Of a stretch of DNA of 64,000 nt, positions 8,053-16,987 are shown in pieces. The stretch lies in assembly GCA_011525915.1 (NCBI GenBank), contig WYBM01000100.1, positions 51,377 through 115,376 on the forward strand, given 5' to 3'. Position numbers and translations under genes: made by a program. Source of the stretch: Ardenticatenaceae bacterium. Its GTDB lineage: Bacteria > Chloroflexota > Anaerolineae > Promineifilales > Promineifilaceae. Under the pieces are notes generated by a model. It did not search any database and was not told the DNA's origin. It saw nothing but the letters and a program-made list of their open reading frames with translations. Numbering within the stretch: position 1 is the stretch's first letter; each line of letters opens with the position of its first letter.

Positions 8053-9057
8053 ATGAAAGTGATCATCCCCCTGGCTGGCTTTGGCAAACGGATGCGGCCG
8101 TATACCTGGAGCCGGGCCAAACCACTGCTGCATGTGGCCGGCAAAACAGTGATTGGGCATCTGCTTGATTTGATGCGTGCGATCACCACGGAAGAAGTCA
8201 TTTTTGTCATCGGTTACAAAGGGGAACAGATCGAAGCGTGGATTCGGGCCCATTACCCCCACCTGAACAGCCACTTTGTGGTGCAAGACCAACTATTGGG
8301 CCAGGCGCACGCTCTCTGGCTGTGCCGTGACTTTATGGATGATGGTGAGCTGGTGGTTGCCTTTGGTGACGGCATTGTGCAAGCCCGTTATACCGATTTG
8401 CCAGACCCGGCGGCGGACGTGGTGATGTTGGTGCAGGAAGTCGAAGACCCACGTAAATTTGGGGTGGTGGCCACCGATGCCCATGGTTTTGTCACGGAAC
8501 TGATTGAAAAACCAGATCACGACCGTTACCGGCAGGCGATTGCCGGCATCCACTGGTTTAAACACGGCCGTACCCTGCGCCAGGCCCTGGACACCATTAT
8601 ACAAGAAGGACGCCAGACGAAAGGCGAATATTACCTGGCTGATGCCTACCAGGTCTTGTTGGAAGAGGGCAGCAAAGTCCGCACCCAGGAAACGATCTTC
8701 TGGCTGGATGCCGGCAACCCGGAAAACGTGCTGCACACCAATGAGCGGTTGTTGGGCCTGGGTTATGGCAGCAAAAACGCCATCGACCGCAGCTACGCGG
8801 AAGATTTTACAGCCCTGCCCCCTGTTTTTATCCACGAGGATGCCGTGGTAGACAGCAGCGTCATTGGTCCTTACGTCAGCATTGGTCCCGGCGCCGTGGT
8901 GCGTCACTGTATTATCAAAAACAGTATCATAGACGCCGGGGCGAGGCTGGAAAATTGCTTGCTGGACGGTGCCCTCATTGGCGAAAATACCATCGTGACA
9001 GGCCGACGAACGAGGCTGTTTTTAGGTGATGATTCGATTGTGGAGATTGGAGGTTAG
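8053..9057 (+). CDS. Sugar-1-phosphate nucleotidyltransferase with left-handed beta-helix tail
   Basis: 334 residues. ATG 8053 has GGAG 7 bases upstream; a GTG at 8035 is less likely. The N-terminal Rossmann-like domain has the nucleotide-binding signature LAGFGKRMRPYT at 7-18 with KPLLHVAGK, as in glucose-1-phosphate thymidylyl- or uridylyltransferases. Catalytic-type segments VAFGDG and VEDPRKFG follow. From about residue 255, hexapeptide repeats (VIGPYVSIGPGAVV) form a left-handed beta-helix. It makes an activated NDP-sugar for glycan synthesis; the base and sugar cannot be read from sequence alone. Confidence 0.85.
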   Translation: MKVIIPLAGFGKRMRPYTWSRAKPLLHVAGKTVIGHLLDLMRAITTEEVIFVIGYKGEQIEAWIRAHYPHLNSHFVVQDQLLGQAHALWLCRDFMDDGELVVAFGDGIVQARYTDLPDPAADVVMLVQEVEDPRKFGVVATDAHGFVTELIEKPDHDRYRQAIAGIHWFKHGRTLRQALDTIIQEGRQTKGEYYLADAYQVLLEEGSKVRTQETIFWLDAGNPENVLHTNERLLGLGYGSKNAIDRSYAEDFTALPPVFIHEDAVVDSSVIGPYVSIGPGAVVRHCIIKNSIIDAGARLENCLLDGALIGENTIVTGRRTRLFLGDDSIVEIGG

Positions 9058-9108
9058 AGATCAGGGCATCTGGCTATGCTCCCATCTCTGACCTTAAAGG
9101 ATTTTTTC

Positions 9109-10272
9109 ATGCGCAACTTTATTTCTGATCGTGTTGCCAGTGCCCCTCCTTCGGGGATCCGTAAATTTTTTGATATTGCCGCCACCATGAAAGATGTTAT
9201 TTCACTAGGCATTGGCGAGCCAGATTTTGTAACGCCGCCGCCGATTTTACAAGCAGGTATTGCTTCATTACAACGCGGCGAGACCGCTTATACCTCTAAC
9301 AGCGGTACGATAGAACTGCGTACAGCCCTGGCCCATAACCTGGGGCAGAAGTACCAGGTTTCCTATGATCCAGAAAACGAGATCATCATCACCGTGGGGG
9401 TGAGTGAGGCGTTGTACCTGGCCTGTACGGCCGTGCTTAACCCCGGTGACGAAGTGATCATTCCTGAACCTTGTTTTGTGGCCTATGGGCCGGAAGTGAC
9501 CTTTGCTGGCGGTGTGCCTGTCTATGTGCCCACCCGCGTTGAAGACAATTTTGTAGTCACGGCCGCGGCCATTGAGGCCGCTGTGACGCCGCGCACCAAA
9601 GCGCTGCTCATCGGCTACCCCAACAACCCCACCGGCGCGGTGATGACCCGCCAGACAATGGCCGAGATCGCGGCCGTGGCCCAAAAACACGACCTGCTGG
9701 TTATCTCTGATGAGATTTATGACCGGTTGGTTTACGGTATAGACCATACCTGTGTGCCTACCCTGCCCGGCATGGTTGAACGCACCATTTTGCTGGGGGG
9801 CTTCAGCAAAGATTATGCCATGACGGGCTGGCGTGTAGGCTACGCCTGTGCTAACCCAGACCTGCTGGGCGCCATGCGCAAAGTGCACCAATACACCATC
9901 ATGTCGGCCCCTACCACCGGGCAGATGGCCGCTTTGGCAGCCTTTACTCCGGCGGCCGAAGAGCATGTAGTGGCCATGCGCACCGAGTATGACCGCCGCC
10001 GCCGCCTGATTGTTGACGGGTTTAACCGTCTGGGGCTGGACTGCTTTGAACCACGGGGCGCGTTTTACGCCTTTCCTTCCATTGCCCGCACCGGTATGAG
10101 TGGTGACGAATTTGCCATGAAGCTGCTTGAAGAAGAAGAGGTGGCCATGGTCCCCGGTGAAGCGTTTGGCCCTAGTGGGGCCGGTTTTATGCGTGCCTCT
10201 TACGCCACGGCCTACGAAAAGCTGGAAGAAGCCCTCAATCGTCTGGAACGCTTTATGCGCCGGCATGGGTAA
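9109..10272 (+). CDS. PLP-dependent class I/II aminotransferase
   Basis: 387 residues. ATG 9109 follows AAAGGA at 8-base spacing; an earlier Met at 9076 lies in a repeat-like hairpin. The fold-type I PLP signature is complete: GYPNNPTGAV substrate/PLP loop, SDEIYDRLVY with the ring-stacking Asp/Tyr pair, and GGFSKDYAMTGWRVGY with the Schiff-base Lys. The Arg of the FMRASYA segment near the C-terminus binds the substrate carboxylate. It resembles aspartate/aromatic aminotransferases of the PatA type. Substrate is not certain. Confidence 0.88.
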   Translation: MRNFISDRVASAPPSGIRKFFDIAATMKDVISLGIGEPDFVTPPPILQAGIASLQRGETAYTSNSGTIELRTALAHNLGQKYQVSYDPENEIIITVGVSEALYLACTAVLNPGDEVIIPEPCFVAYGPEVTFAGGVPVYVPTRVEDNFVVTAAAIEAAVTPRTKALLIGYPNNPTGAVMTRQTMAEIAAVAQKHDLLVISDEIYDRLVYGIDHTCVPTLPGMVERTILLGGFSKDYAMTGWRVGYACANPDLLGAMRKVHQYTIMSAPTTGQMAALAAFTPAAEEHVVAMRTEYDRRRRLIVDGFNRLGLDCFEPRGAFYAFPSIARTGMSGDEFAMKLLEEEEVAMVPGEAFGPSGAGFMRASYATAYEKLEEALNRLERFMRRHG

Positions 10273-10278
10273 CGTTTC

Positions 10279-10596
10279 ATGCCGAAGAAAAAGGTTTTGT
10301 TCACGGCCGTACTCATGGGTATACTGCTTAGTCTGTGCCTGAGTGTGCCTCTTGGCAGCCTTACCTGGTTTAACAATAACCCCTCACTGGCTGAAATAGA
10401 GCAAGGGGTGGCGGAGAACATGAACCTGACAGCGGCCGAGTCAGAGCGGGTGCGGCAAATGATGGCCGTGGGTGCAGTCATCGATTTTTCATTCAACCTG
10501 TTTCTCTTCACTTTCCCGGCAGCCATCATAGGGGCCATTCTGGGGGTGATGGGCGGGCTTTTCTGGATTCGCTATCGTTACCCAACAGGGATTTAA
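10279..10596 (+). CDS. Small membrane protein, unknown
   Basis: 105 residues, beginning 6 bases after the aminotransferase stop, so probably cotranscribed. A first hydrophobic helix is at residues 7-28 and a second long one at 65-98 (Ala/Ile/Gly-rich, GAILGVMGGLF), separated by an acidic exterior or cytoplasmic loop of about 35 residues. No family is recognised. The second helix with small residues could mediate helix packing. Confidence 0.6.
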   Translation: MPKKKVLFTAVLMGILLSLCLSVPLGSLTWFNNNPSLAEIEQGVAENMNLTAAESERVRQMMAVGAVIDFSFNLFLFTFPAAIIGAILGVMGGLFWIRYRYPTGI

Positions 10597-10661
10597 CGGT
10601 TACGGCCGTAGCCACCTAAAAGCTGTTCACGATGGCCAACGTGTATAATGAGGAGACGACA

Positions 10662-10687
10662 GTGTCAGAGGCACATGCCTCTGACAC
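10662..10687. terminator. Perfect 12-bp hairpin, bidirectional terminator
   Basis: GTGTCAGAGGCA (10662-10673) and its exact complement (10676-10687) with a 2-base centre. It lies between the convergent membrane-protein gene and the glutamate dehydrogenase gene and ends 14 bases beyond the latter's stop. No T-run is present on either side. Confidence 0.55.
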
Positions 10688-10701
10688 ATACGTTTATGGT
10701 G

Positions 10702-11952
10702 TTACACCCAACCGCGCAGGCGCACGGCCGTGGCCACCCGATCCACCGCTACCAGGTAACCTGCTACCCGGTTGTTGACCTTCTTGTTTTGAGCCAGGGT
10801 GTGTACCGCATGGAAGGCCGTTGTCATTTTCTGATCCAGTCGTTCATGAACCATCTGCTCTGGCCAGTAATATTGATAACCGTTTTGCACCATCTCAAAG
10901 TAAGAAACGGTGACACCACCGGCGTTACAGAGGAAGTCTGGCAATACGTACACACCATTTTCATGCAGTATGTGATCGGCGTTAGGCGTGGTGGGGCCGT
11001 TGGCCAGTTCGGCCACAATTTTAGCCTTGATGCGGTCAGCATTGCGGGCCGTGATCACGTTTTCCAGGGCGGAGGGGAACAGCACCTCTACCGGCAGCTC
11101 CAGCAGCTCTTCATTGCTGATGGTCTCTGCCTCAGGGAAGCCGACGACACTGCCCGTTTCTCGCTTAAAGCGCATCGTCTCTTCATATAACAACCCGTTG
11201 GTGTTCACAATGCCCCCGCGTGAATCACTCACGGCAATCACTTTCATGCCCAGAAGCTCTTCAGCCAATTGGTGGGCAAAGGTACCGGCATTGCCATAGC
11301 CTTGAATGGCCGCTGGTTTCCCCTGTAAATTCAGGCCTAAGGCGCTGGCGGCTTCGCGCACGGTATAGATGCCGCCGCGAGCGGTGGCATCGCCACGCCC
11401 GGCGGAGCCCCCCAGTTCCAGAGGCTTGCCGGTGATGACGCCCGGCTCCTGGTGACCGCTGAGGACACTGTATTCATCCATCATCCAGGCCATGATCTGT
11501 GGGTTTGTGTATACGTCTGGGGCCGGTACGTCTTTGGTGATGCCCACGAAGCGGGCGATATTGCGCATAAACCCTCGGCTGAGCCGTTCTAGTTCAGTGC
11601 TCGAAAGCGCACGTGGATCACAAATGATGCCGCCTTTGGCGCCACCTAAGGGGATGTCTACCACGGCCGTCTTCCAGGTCATCCACGCCGCTAGAGCCCG
11701 CACCGTGTCAATGGTCTCTTCCCAATGAAAACGAAGACCGCCTTTAGCGGGGCCCCGAGCATCATTGTACTGGACGCGGAAACCCTTATAAATCTTAGTG
11801 CTGCCATCATCCATCTTGACAGGTATGGTGAAGTGGAATTCCCGCATGGGCTCCCGTAGAAAGGCATGCATCTCTGGGTCCAACTGCAAGATAGCAGCCG
11901 CCTCATCTAACTGTGCTTGAGCAATGGCAAATGGGTTCAGATTTTCACTCAT
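10702..11952 (-). CDS. gdhA: Glu/Leu/Phe/Val family dehydrogenase (glutamate dehydrogenase)
   Basis: 416 residues, typical of hexameric NAD(P)-glutamate dehydrogenases. It interconverts glutamate and 2-oxoglutarate plus ammonia. GPAKGGLRFH (substrate-binding Lys) and PLGGAKGGIICDP with the catalytic Lys are present, as are DVPAPDVYT (catalytic Asp) and the Rossmann segment IQGYGNAGT. The C-terminal NAGGVTVSYFEMVQN is diagnostic. AAGGAG lies 9 bases before the ATG. It is transcribed alone and convergently with the upstream + strand genes. Cofactor preference is not assigned. Confidence 0.93.
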   Translation of the reverse strand: MSENLNPFAIAQAQLDEAAAILQLDPEMHAFLREPMREFHFTIPVKMDDGSTKIYKGFRVQYNDARGPAKGGLRFHWEETIDTVRALAAWMTWKTAVVDIPLGGAKGGIICDPRALSSTELERLSRGFMRNIARFVGITKDVPAPDVYTNPQIMAWMMDEYSVLSGHQEPGVITGKPLELGGSAGRGDATARGGIYTVREAASALGLNLQGKPAAIQGYGNAGTFAHQLAEELLGMKVIAVSDSRGGIVNTNGLLYEETMRFKRETGSVVGFPEAETISNEELLELPVEVLFPSALENVITARNADRIKAKIVAELANGPTTPNADHILHENGVYVLPDFLCNAGGVTVSYFEMVQNGYQYYWPEQMVHERLDQKMTTAFHAVHTLAQNKKVNNRVAGYLVAVDRVATAVRLRGWV

Positions 11953-12175
11953 GGGACGTTCTCCTTATGTGGCAGGGGGTGGAAAGTGAGCGGCGATGAA
12001 TGATGGACAAAAGTGGAAAGTTTACTTCTTCTATTGTAGGTAATGATCCCATCTGAGTAAATGGTGTTTGACGCTAATTCATGGTAGAAACTTTCACCCC
12101 GGCTGGTTAGGTGCTGCCTACCCAATTAAGGTGGCCTTTGATACACTTGCGCCTATACCCTTTCAGGATACAGGC

Positions 12176-12961
12176 ATGGTTGAACAATTGGTAACAGCGT
12201 TTATCCTCAGTGTTCTCATCGTGGCGCTGGCCCTATGGCGGGGTTCTCTTTCCCGTTCAGGGGCGGTAGGGGCACTGGTCATAGGCACATTGACATTTGG
12301 TTTGGGTGGTGGGGCATGGGGTGTGCTGCTGGCCATCTTTTTTGTCAGTTCCAGCCTGCTCTCCCATTACAAAGAGCGCGAAAAGCTGGCTGTCGCCGAA
12401 AAGTTTGACAAGGGTCACCGCCGTGACATCTGGCAGGTATTTGCCAACGGCGGTGCAGGGGCGATTGTAGCCGTGTTGAGCCTGGTGCTGCCTTCGCCGT
12501 TCTGGCTGCCGATGTTTGTGGGGGTGATGGGCACGGTAACGGCCGATACCTGGGCCACCGAATTAGGCACCCTGAGTAAAAAGCCACCCCGCCTGATCAC
12601 CACCGGCCGGGTGGCGCCCGTGGGCACTTCTGGCGCGGTTTCGCCATTTGGCACGGCCGTCTCCTGGGGCGGTGGGTTGCTTATCGGTGCTGTAGCGGCG
12701 TTGTTTGACGGGCAGTGGTGGCTGGTGCTGGCTGGCAGCCTGGGAGGTCTGGTCGGGTCTTTATTTGACAGCCTGCTGGGGGCCACCGTGCAGCAAATCT
12801 TTTATTGTGATGTCTGCCAGAAAGAGACAGAAAAAAAGATGCACTGTGGACAACCCACCCGCCCCTTAAGAGGGTGGGCATGGATGAATAATGACCTGGT
12901 CAATTTGTTGGCATCCGTGTTCGGAGGCGCCGTGGCCGTATTAGTCTATCTCATTGTCTGA
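12176..12961 (+). CDS. DUF92 family integral membrane protein
   Basis: 261 residues from ATG 12176 (AGGA 8 bases upstream). The frame is open to 12068 but only through a TTG. Six or more hydrophobic segments alternate with conserved loops. The family hallmark is the DTWATELGTLSKKPPRLITTGR segment around 120-142, followed by PVGTSGAVS and GSLFDSLLGATVQ. A four-Cys/His cluster (YCDVCQKE, HCGQPT) lies near the C-terminus. DUF92 members include plant VTE6-type phytyl-phosphate kinases, so a polyprenyl or phytyl phosphate role is possible; this is inference by family. Confidence 0.85.
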   Translation: MVEQLVTAFILSVLIVALALWRGSLSRSGAVGALVIGTLTFGLGGGAWGVLLAIFFVSSSLLSHYKEREKLAVAEKFDKGHRRDIWQVFANGGAGAIVAVLSLVLPSPFWLPMFVGVMGTVTADTWATELGTLSKKPPRLITTGRVAPVGTSGAVSPFGTAVSWGGGLLIGAVAALFDGQWWLVLAGSLGGLVGSLFDSLLGATVQQIFYCDVCQKETEKKMHCGQPTRPLRGWAWMNNDLVNLLASVFGGAVAVLVYLIV

Positions 12962-13012
12962 GGATTGGAGGTTAAAGATGTCTGGCAATTTCCAATCCCC
13001 ACGCTTAAACCT

Positions 13013-13939
13013 ATGAAAGATGTTCCCACCGGATTAACACTTTTACAAACCCTCAGCGCTAATAGGCGCCATATCACCCGGCTGGCCTGGCTGCCGGATG
13101 GCCAAACGCTGGCCACGGCCTCCTATGACCAGACGATACGACTGTGGGATGTGGTTACGGGCCAGGAGCGACAAAAGTTTATTGGGCACAGCGGCTCGGT
13201 TTTTGCCGTGGCCGCCTCACCAGACGGCCGTTTTTTGCTCTCCTCTTCTAAAAACGCACTTAAATATTGGGACCTCAGTGGGCAGGGCAAGACGCGCACC
13301 CTGCGTGGCCATGAAGATTACATTTACGCCATTGCCATCACCCCAGACAGCCGCACGGCCGTCACCGGCGCCTTTGACCAGAAGGTCATGGTATGGGACC
13401 TGGCTGCAGAGTCGCCGGCCTTTACCTTGACAGGTCACCGGGGGCGGGTCAATTGTGTCCTGGTGTTACCAGATGGCGTCACGGCCGTGTCTGGCGGGGC
13501 CGATGGACAGGTGCGCTTTTGGCGTCTGAATGACGGGCAGGTTACAGGCAGCCAGGCAGCCCACAAGAAAGAAGTGTTGGCCTTAGCTGCCTCCCCTGAG
13601 GGTGCCCTGGTTGCCTCCGGGGGGCAAGAAGGCCGGGTTCACATCTGGCAGCCAGGCGCTAACACACTGCGGCACTCGCTGGATGGGCATAAACAGGCGG
13701 TGACAGGGCTGTCTTTTTCGGCAGACGGCCGTTTGCTGGCCTCCAAGTCAGCCGATGGCTCTGTTTGCCTGTGGCGCAGTAACAGCTGGACAGTGGCCGC
13801 CACCCTGGCTGAACCCCATTCGGACACAATCTTTGCGGGATTGGCTTTTCATCCCAGCCAACCTCTCCTGGCCACATTGGGAGATGAAGATACAACGGTG
13901 CGCCTCTGGCAATTAGACATGGAAGCTCTGTGGCATTAG
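13013..13939 (+). CDS. WD40 repeat protein
   Basis: 308 residues with seven WD40 blades. Each ends in variants of W-D or W-R (IRLWDV, LKYWDL, VMVWDL, VRFWRL, VHIWQP, VCLWRS, VRLWQL), and GH dipeptides start the next blade. That gives one closed propeller without signal peptide or catalytic domain, so a cytoplasmic interaction platform is likely. No ribosome site supports ATG 13013. An in-frame TTG at 12965 lies in a GGATTGG/CCAATCC inverted repeat. The gene is 51 bases after the DUF92 gene and may be cotranscribed. Confidence 0.85.
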   Translation: MKDVPTGLTLLQTLSANRRHITRLAWLPDGQTLATASYDQTIRLWDVVTGQERQKFIGHSGSVFAVAASPDGRFLLSSSKNALKYWDLSGQGKTRTLRGHEDYIYAIAITPDSRTAVTGAFDQKVMVWDLAAESPAFTLTGHRGRVNCVLVLPDGVTAVSGGADGQVRFWRLNDGQVTGSQAAHKKEVLALAASPEGALVASGGQEGRVHIWQPGANTLRHSLDGHKQAVTGLSFSADGRLLASKSADGSVCLWRSNSWTVAATLAEPHSDTIFAGLAFHPSQPLLATLGDEDTTVRLWQLDMEALWH

Positions 13940-14131
13940 CCGTGATCCATACGTGGTAAACTGCCTTTGGCGCGGAGAGCACAGACGACAGATTGCGAAT
14001 CTTTCTTGTTTGGGACGGGTTTAAGATGGGTGTACAATCCAAACGACCGTGAGTGGAAGAGACGGCCGTAGCACACCACCCCCCACACAACGCTTTTTCT
14101 TAAGGCTGCTGTGTTCAATTTTGGAGGATTT

Positions 14132-15376
14132 ATGACTAAACGGAGAGTTGTCATCACGGGCATGGGCGTTATCAGCCCGTTGGGAAATGATTTGGAAAGC
14201 ACCTGGGCCGGTATTTCTACCGGTACCAATGGCATTCATCGCATCACGGCTTTTGACCCGGAACCTTACCGCTGCCATATGGCCGGGGAGGTGAAGGATT
14301 TTGACGCCGAGGCGCTGTTTGGTCGCAAAGAGGCGCGGCGCATGTCTCGCCAGACTCAGTTTGTGATGGCGGCCACCAGGCAAGCTGTGGCCGCTGCCGG
14401 GCTGGACTTTGACCACGAAGACCGTGACCGTGTAGGTGTTCTCATTGGCAGCGGCATGAGCGCCCTGGAACCGGTATTTGATTCCTGGCAGGTGATGCAA
14501 GAGAAAGGACCGAACCGTGTTAGCCCCTTTCTTATCCCCATTATGCTGCCAGATACGCCAAGCGCGGCCGTTTCTATTGCCTATGGGCTGCATGGCCCAA
14601 ACTTTACACTGGCTACCGCCTGTGCCACCGGCAATGATTCTATTGGCCAGGCGTGCCGTATGATTCAGTGGGGGCTGCAAGATGTGATCCTGGCCGGAGC
14701 TACAGAAGCGGCTATCATCCCTATTACAGTAGCCGGGTTTGCCGCGATGACGGCGCTTTCAAATAGGAATCATGAGCCTGAGCGCGCATCACGGCCGTTT
14801 GACCTGACACGCGATGGTTTTGTGCCCGGTGAGGGTGCGGCCGTACTTATTATGGAATCACTGGATCATGCCCAGGCACGTGGGGCAGTGATCCTCGGTG
14901 AAGTTTTGGGGTATGGCATGACTTCAGACGCCTACCACGTTTCTGCCCCGGCGGCCGATGGTGTAGGGGCTATAAAAGCGATACGGCAGGCGTTAGCCGA
15001 AGCCGGCTTAACAGCCGCGGACGTCGATTACATAAATGCCCACGGCACCAGCACTCCCCTTAATGATAAAGTAGAAACCCTGGCGGTAAAGGGGGCATTA
15101 GGTGAACATGCTTACCACATCCCTATGAGTTCCACCAAGTCCATGACCGGGCATTTGTTGGGGGCGACGGGGGCTTTGGAAGCGGTCCTCTGCCTGAAAG
15201 CCATAGAAACGGGTATCATCCCGCCCACCATCAACTATGGAACGCCTGATCCGGAGTGTGACCTGGATTATGTGCCCAACCAGCCGCGCTCGGCCAGCGT
15301 GGATGTGGCTATGACCAACGCATTTGGGTTTGGCGGCCATAATTCGGTATTGATCTTGGGGAAGTATAAGGAATAA
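14132..15376 (+). CDS. fabF: Beta-ketoacyl-ACP synthase II
   Basis: 414 residues. ATG 14132 has GGAGG 6 bases ahead. It condenses malonyl-ACP with acyl-ACP in fatty acid elongation. The Cys-His-His triad is present: the TACATGNDS nucleophile segment, NAHGTSTPLND and KSMTGHLLGATGA. The C-terminal NAFGFGGHN loop is also conserved. It stands alone without an acyl carrier protein or other fab genes. A standalone gene could also serve a specialised lipid, but length and motifs fit the housekeeping enzyme. Confidence 0.93.
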   Translation: MTKRRVVITGMGVISPLGNDLESTWAGISTGTNGIHRITAFDPEPYRCHMAGEVKDFDAEALFGRKEARRMSRQTQFVMAATRQAVAAAGLDFDHEDRDRVGVLIGSGMSALEPVFDSWQVMQEKGPNRVSPFLIPIMLPDTPSAAVSIAYGLHGPNFTLATACATGNDSIGQACRMIQWGLQDVILAGATEAAIIPITVAGFAAMTALSNRNHEPERASRPFDLTRDGFVPGEGAAVLIMESLDHAQARGAVILGEVLGYGMTSDAYHVSAPAADGVGAIKAIRQALAEAGLTAADVDYINAHGTSTPLNDKVETLAVKGALGEHAYHIPMSSTKSMTGHLLGATGALEAVLCLKAIETGIIPPTINYGTPDPECDLDYVPNQPRSASVDVAMTNAFGFGGHNSVLILGKYKE

Positions 15377-15455
15377 CGGGCGGCACGCTGTACGGGCGAG
15401 ATAGTGGGGTTTTACGATGCCTGGCAAGGCCTATGGTTGCCCCACTGCCGCACCC

Positions 15456-16247
15456 CTATTTGCCGTACTGCCGCAACCTGACGGCGGCTTCTTGGGCCGA
15501 CGCTTTCATGCTTTTTTCAATGTGAGGGTAAATCAGCCAGACGAGCATCAACCCAAAGAGCGCGCCGGTGGCAAAACGCAGCCAGGGTGGGCTTTCGCGC
15601 AGGGGGAAGATGCGCCCCAGCATCTCTTGAAAGGCCACCGGGTCGCCACCGCTTAAGGGTGTAGCATAATAACCAAACAACTGGCTGAAGCCGTCCAGCG
15701 CAATAGGCCCCATGCCCACGATGATAAAGATCAGTACGGGCAACGGCCGTATCTCCCGCCGCTTGCGCCAGAAGCCATACACCAGCCCGCCTATGAGCAC
15801 AAACCCATAGATGGCAATGTCCCGTTCACACAATGCCATCTTGTACCCCATTTGCTCATTGCCCACAAAGCGGCGGGCCGCCAGGAAAAAGCCAGCCCAA
15901 TTGTCTGGATTGGCACCTTCGAATTCGGAAATAGTGTCAGTGTAAGCTTCCAGGGGCGTAAAGTTGGTACCAGCCAGTTCACGTGGGTAAACAGGCTGCT
16001 CACCATAGAGGAAAAAGCTGCGTGAGGCCATCTGGTGGCACATAGGGCTGTAAAGGGTGTAAATGACACGCCCCGGACCGGCAAGCCCCAAGCGCATCAG
16101 CGTGGGGGCCACAAGCATGGGCAGGAAGACATAGATGGCCACGGCCGTGTTAAACACCAACAGCCAATGACGGCTAAACCAATAGGAAAACCGATCTACT
16201 CGTGCCGATATGGTTGGAGGTGGGTCTTTCTGTTTAGATGTGTCCAT
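15456..16247 (-). CDS. DUF2085 family membrane protein
   Basis: 263 residues. The DUF2085 pattern is clear: CHQMASRSFFLYG from Cys70, then LCERDIAIY near 139-147, on either side of a loop, with four to five transmembrane helices (about 30-50, 145-160, 172-195, 230-248). The conserved Cys/His set suggests metal or redox binding, but no function is established. It lies downstream of the cytochrome c maturation block on the same strand, but has its own apparent promoter: TATACT 6 bases before the ATG. Confidence 0.8.
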   Translation of the reverse strand: MDTSKQKDPPPTISARVDRFSYWFSRHWLLVFNTAVAIYVFLPMLVAPTLMRLGLAGPGRVIYTLYSPMCHQMASRSFFLYGEQPVYPRELAGTNFTPLEAYTDTISEFEGANPDNWAGFFLAARRFVGNEQMGYKMALCERDIAIYGFVLIGGLVYGFWRKRREIRPLPVLIFIIVGMGPIALDGFSQLFGYYATPLSGGDPVAFQEMLGRIFPLRESPPWLRFATGALFGLMLVWLIYPHIEKSMKASAQEAAVRLRQYGK

Positions 16248-16253
16248 GCCCCA

Positions 16254-16259
16254 AGTATA
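16254..16259 (-). promoter_or_regulatory. Candidate -10 box, leaderless DUF2085 gene
   Basis: On the minus strand TATACT is followed by 6 bases and ATG 16247. No Shine-Dalgarno is present. A canonical -35 is not obvious. Confidence 0.45.
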
Positions 16260-16267
16260 AGGTGTTC

Positions 16268-16309
16268 ATTGTTCCGTAACCAGTAATCATTAAAGCTGAC
16301 GACTGATTA
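16268..16309. repeat. Short CAGT/ACTG array overlapping the tlpA stop
   Basis: On the minus strand TAATCAGTCGTCAG begins at the TAA stop of the thioredoxin-like gene, and ATTACTGGTTACGG follows. Short member of the heptamer family. Confidence 0.6.
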
Positions 16310-16972
16310 TTGGTCCCTAGTGACTGTCTCTGCCAGATACCCGGCAACTTGTGATTGTGCCATAGGGCCGCGGTGAATGGCGATGATGATGCCATCGCCA
16401 TTGATGATGATGCTGGTAGGGAGGGTGCGATTGGCGCCGTACAGGCTGGCCACCGCGCCTTCGCTGTCTAGCAACGGCGTAAAGGTCAGCCCCATTTCGT
16501 GGGTAAAAAAATCACGTACTACCTCGGGCGACTCTTGCTGATTAAGGGCTAAAATGGCCAGATCGTCGTCCTGGTACGCCTCGTAAGCGGCCTGGAGTTC
16601 GGGCATTTCCACACGACAGGGGGCGCACCAGGTGGCCCAAAAGTTGAGGATAACCGGGCGGCCACGTAATGAGGCCAGGCTTAGTTCATTCCCTTCCAGG
16701 TCTAGCAACGTAAAATCGAAGGCCTGGTCGCCAACGGCCAGCGGCCCCGGGCCGCTGGCTAGTTTGGGCGCCGTGCCACCTGGGTCATCCAGGGATGGCA
16801 CCTGTTCCAGAACGGTGGGTTCGGCCGCCGTCTCGCCGACCCCTAACAGACGGCTGCCAAAAAGCAGCAAGGCCAGGGCCAAACCCAGGAGGAGCATTCC
16901 ACCTATGATAAAAAGAGGGTTACGGCCGTAGGCAGGAGCATGTCCTGGTTTGTTTGAATCATGGGCTGGCAT
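16307..16972 (-). CDS. TlpA/ResA/CcmG-type thiol-disulfide oxidoreductase
   Basis: 221 residues with an uncleaved N-terminal membrane anchor (20-44) and an extracytoplasmic thioredoxin fold. The active site is WCAPC with Cys116 and Cys119, preceded by NFWAT, and a cis-Pro segment LPTSIII occurs near 185. Next to the ccdA and ccm genes it most likely reduces the apocytochrome CXXCH disulfide. It starts 15 bases after ccdA, hence same transcript. Its stop codon lies inside a CAGT-type repeat. Confidence 0.88.
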   Translation of the reverse strand: MPAHDSNKPGHAPAYGRNPLFIIGGMLLLGLALALLLFGSRLLGVGETAAEPTVLEQVPSLDDPGGTAPKLASGPGPLAVGDQAFDFTLLDLEGNELSLASLRGRPVILNFWATWCAPCRVEMPELQAAYEAYQDDDLAILALNQQESPEVVRDFFTHEMGLTFTPLLDSEGAVASLYGANRTLPTSIIINGDGIIIAIHRGPMAQSQVAGYLAETVTRDQ

Positions 16973-16987
16973 GGGCTTGGTTCCCGT

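Noticed and set aside
9268..10266. 332-codon minus-strand frame opposite the aminotransferase
   Set aside because: The aminotransferase motifs on the + strand are complete; the minus reading is His/Gly/Gln-rich without domains.
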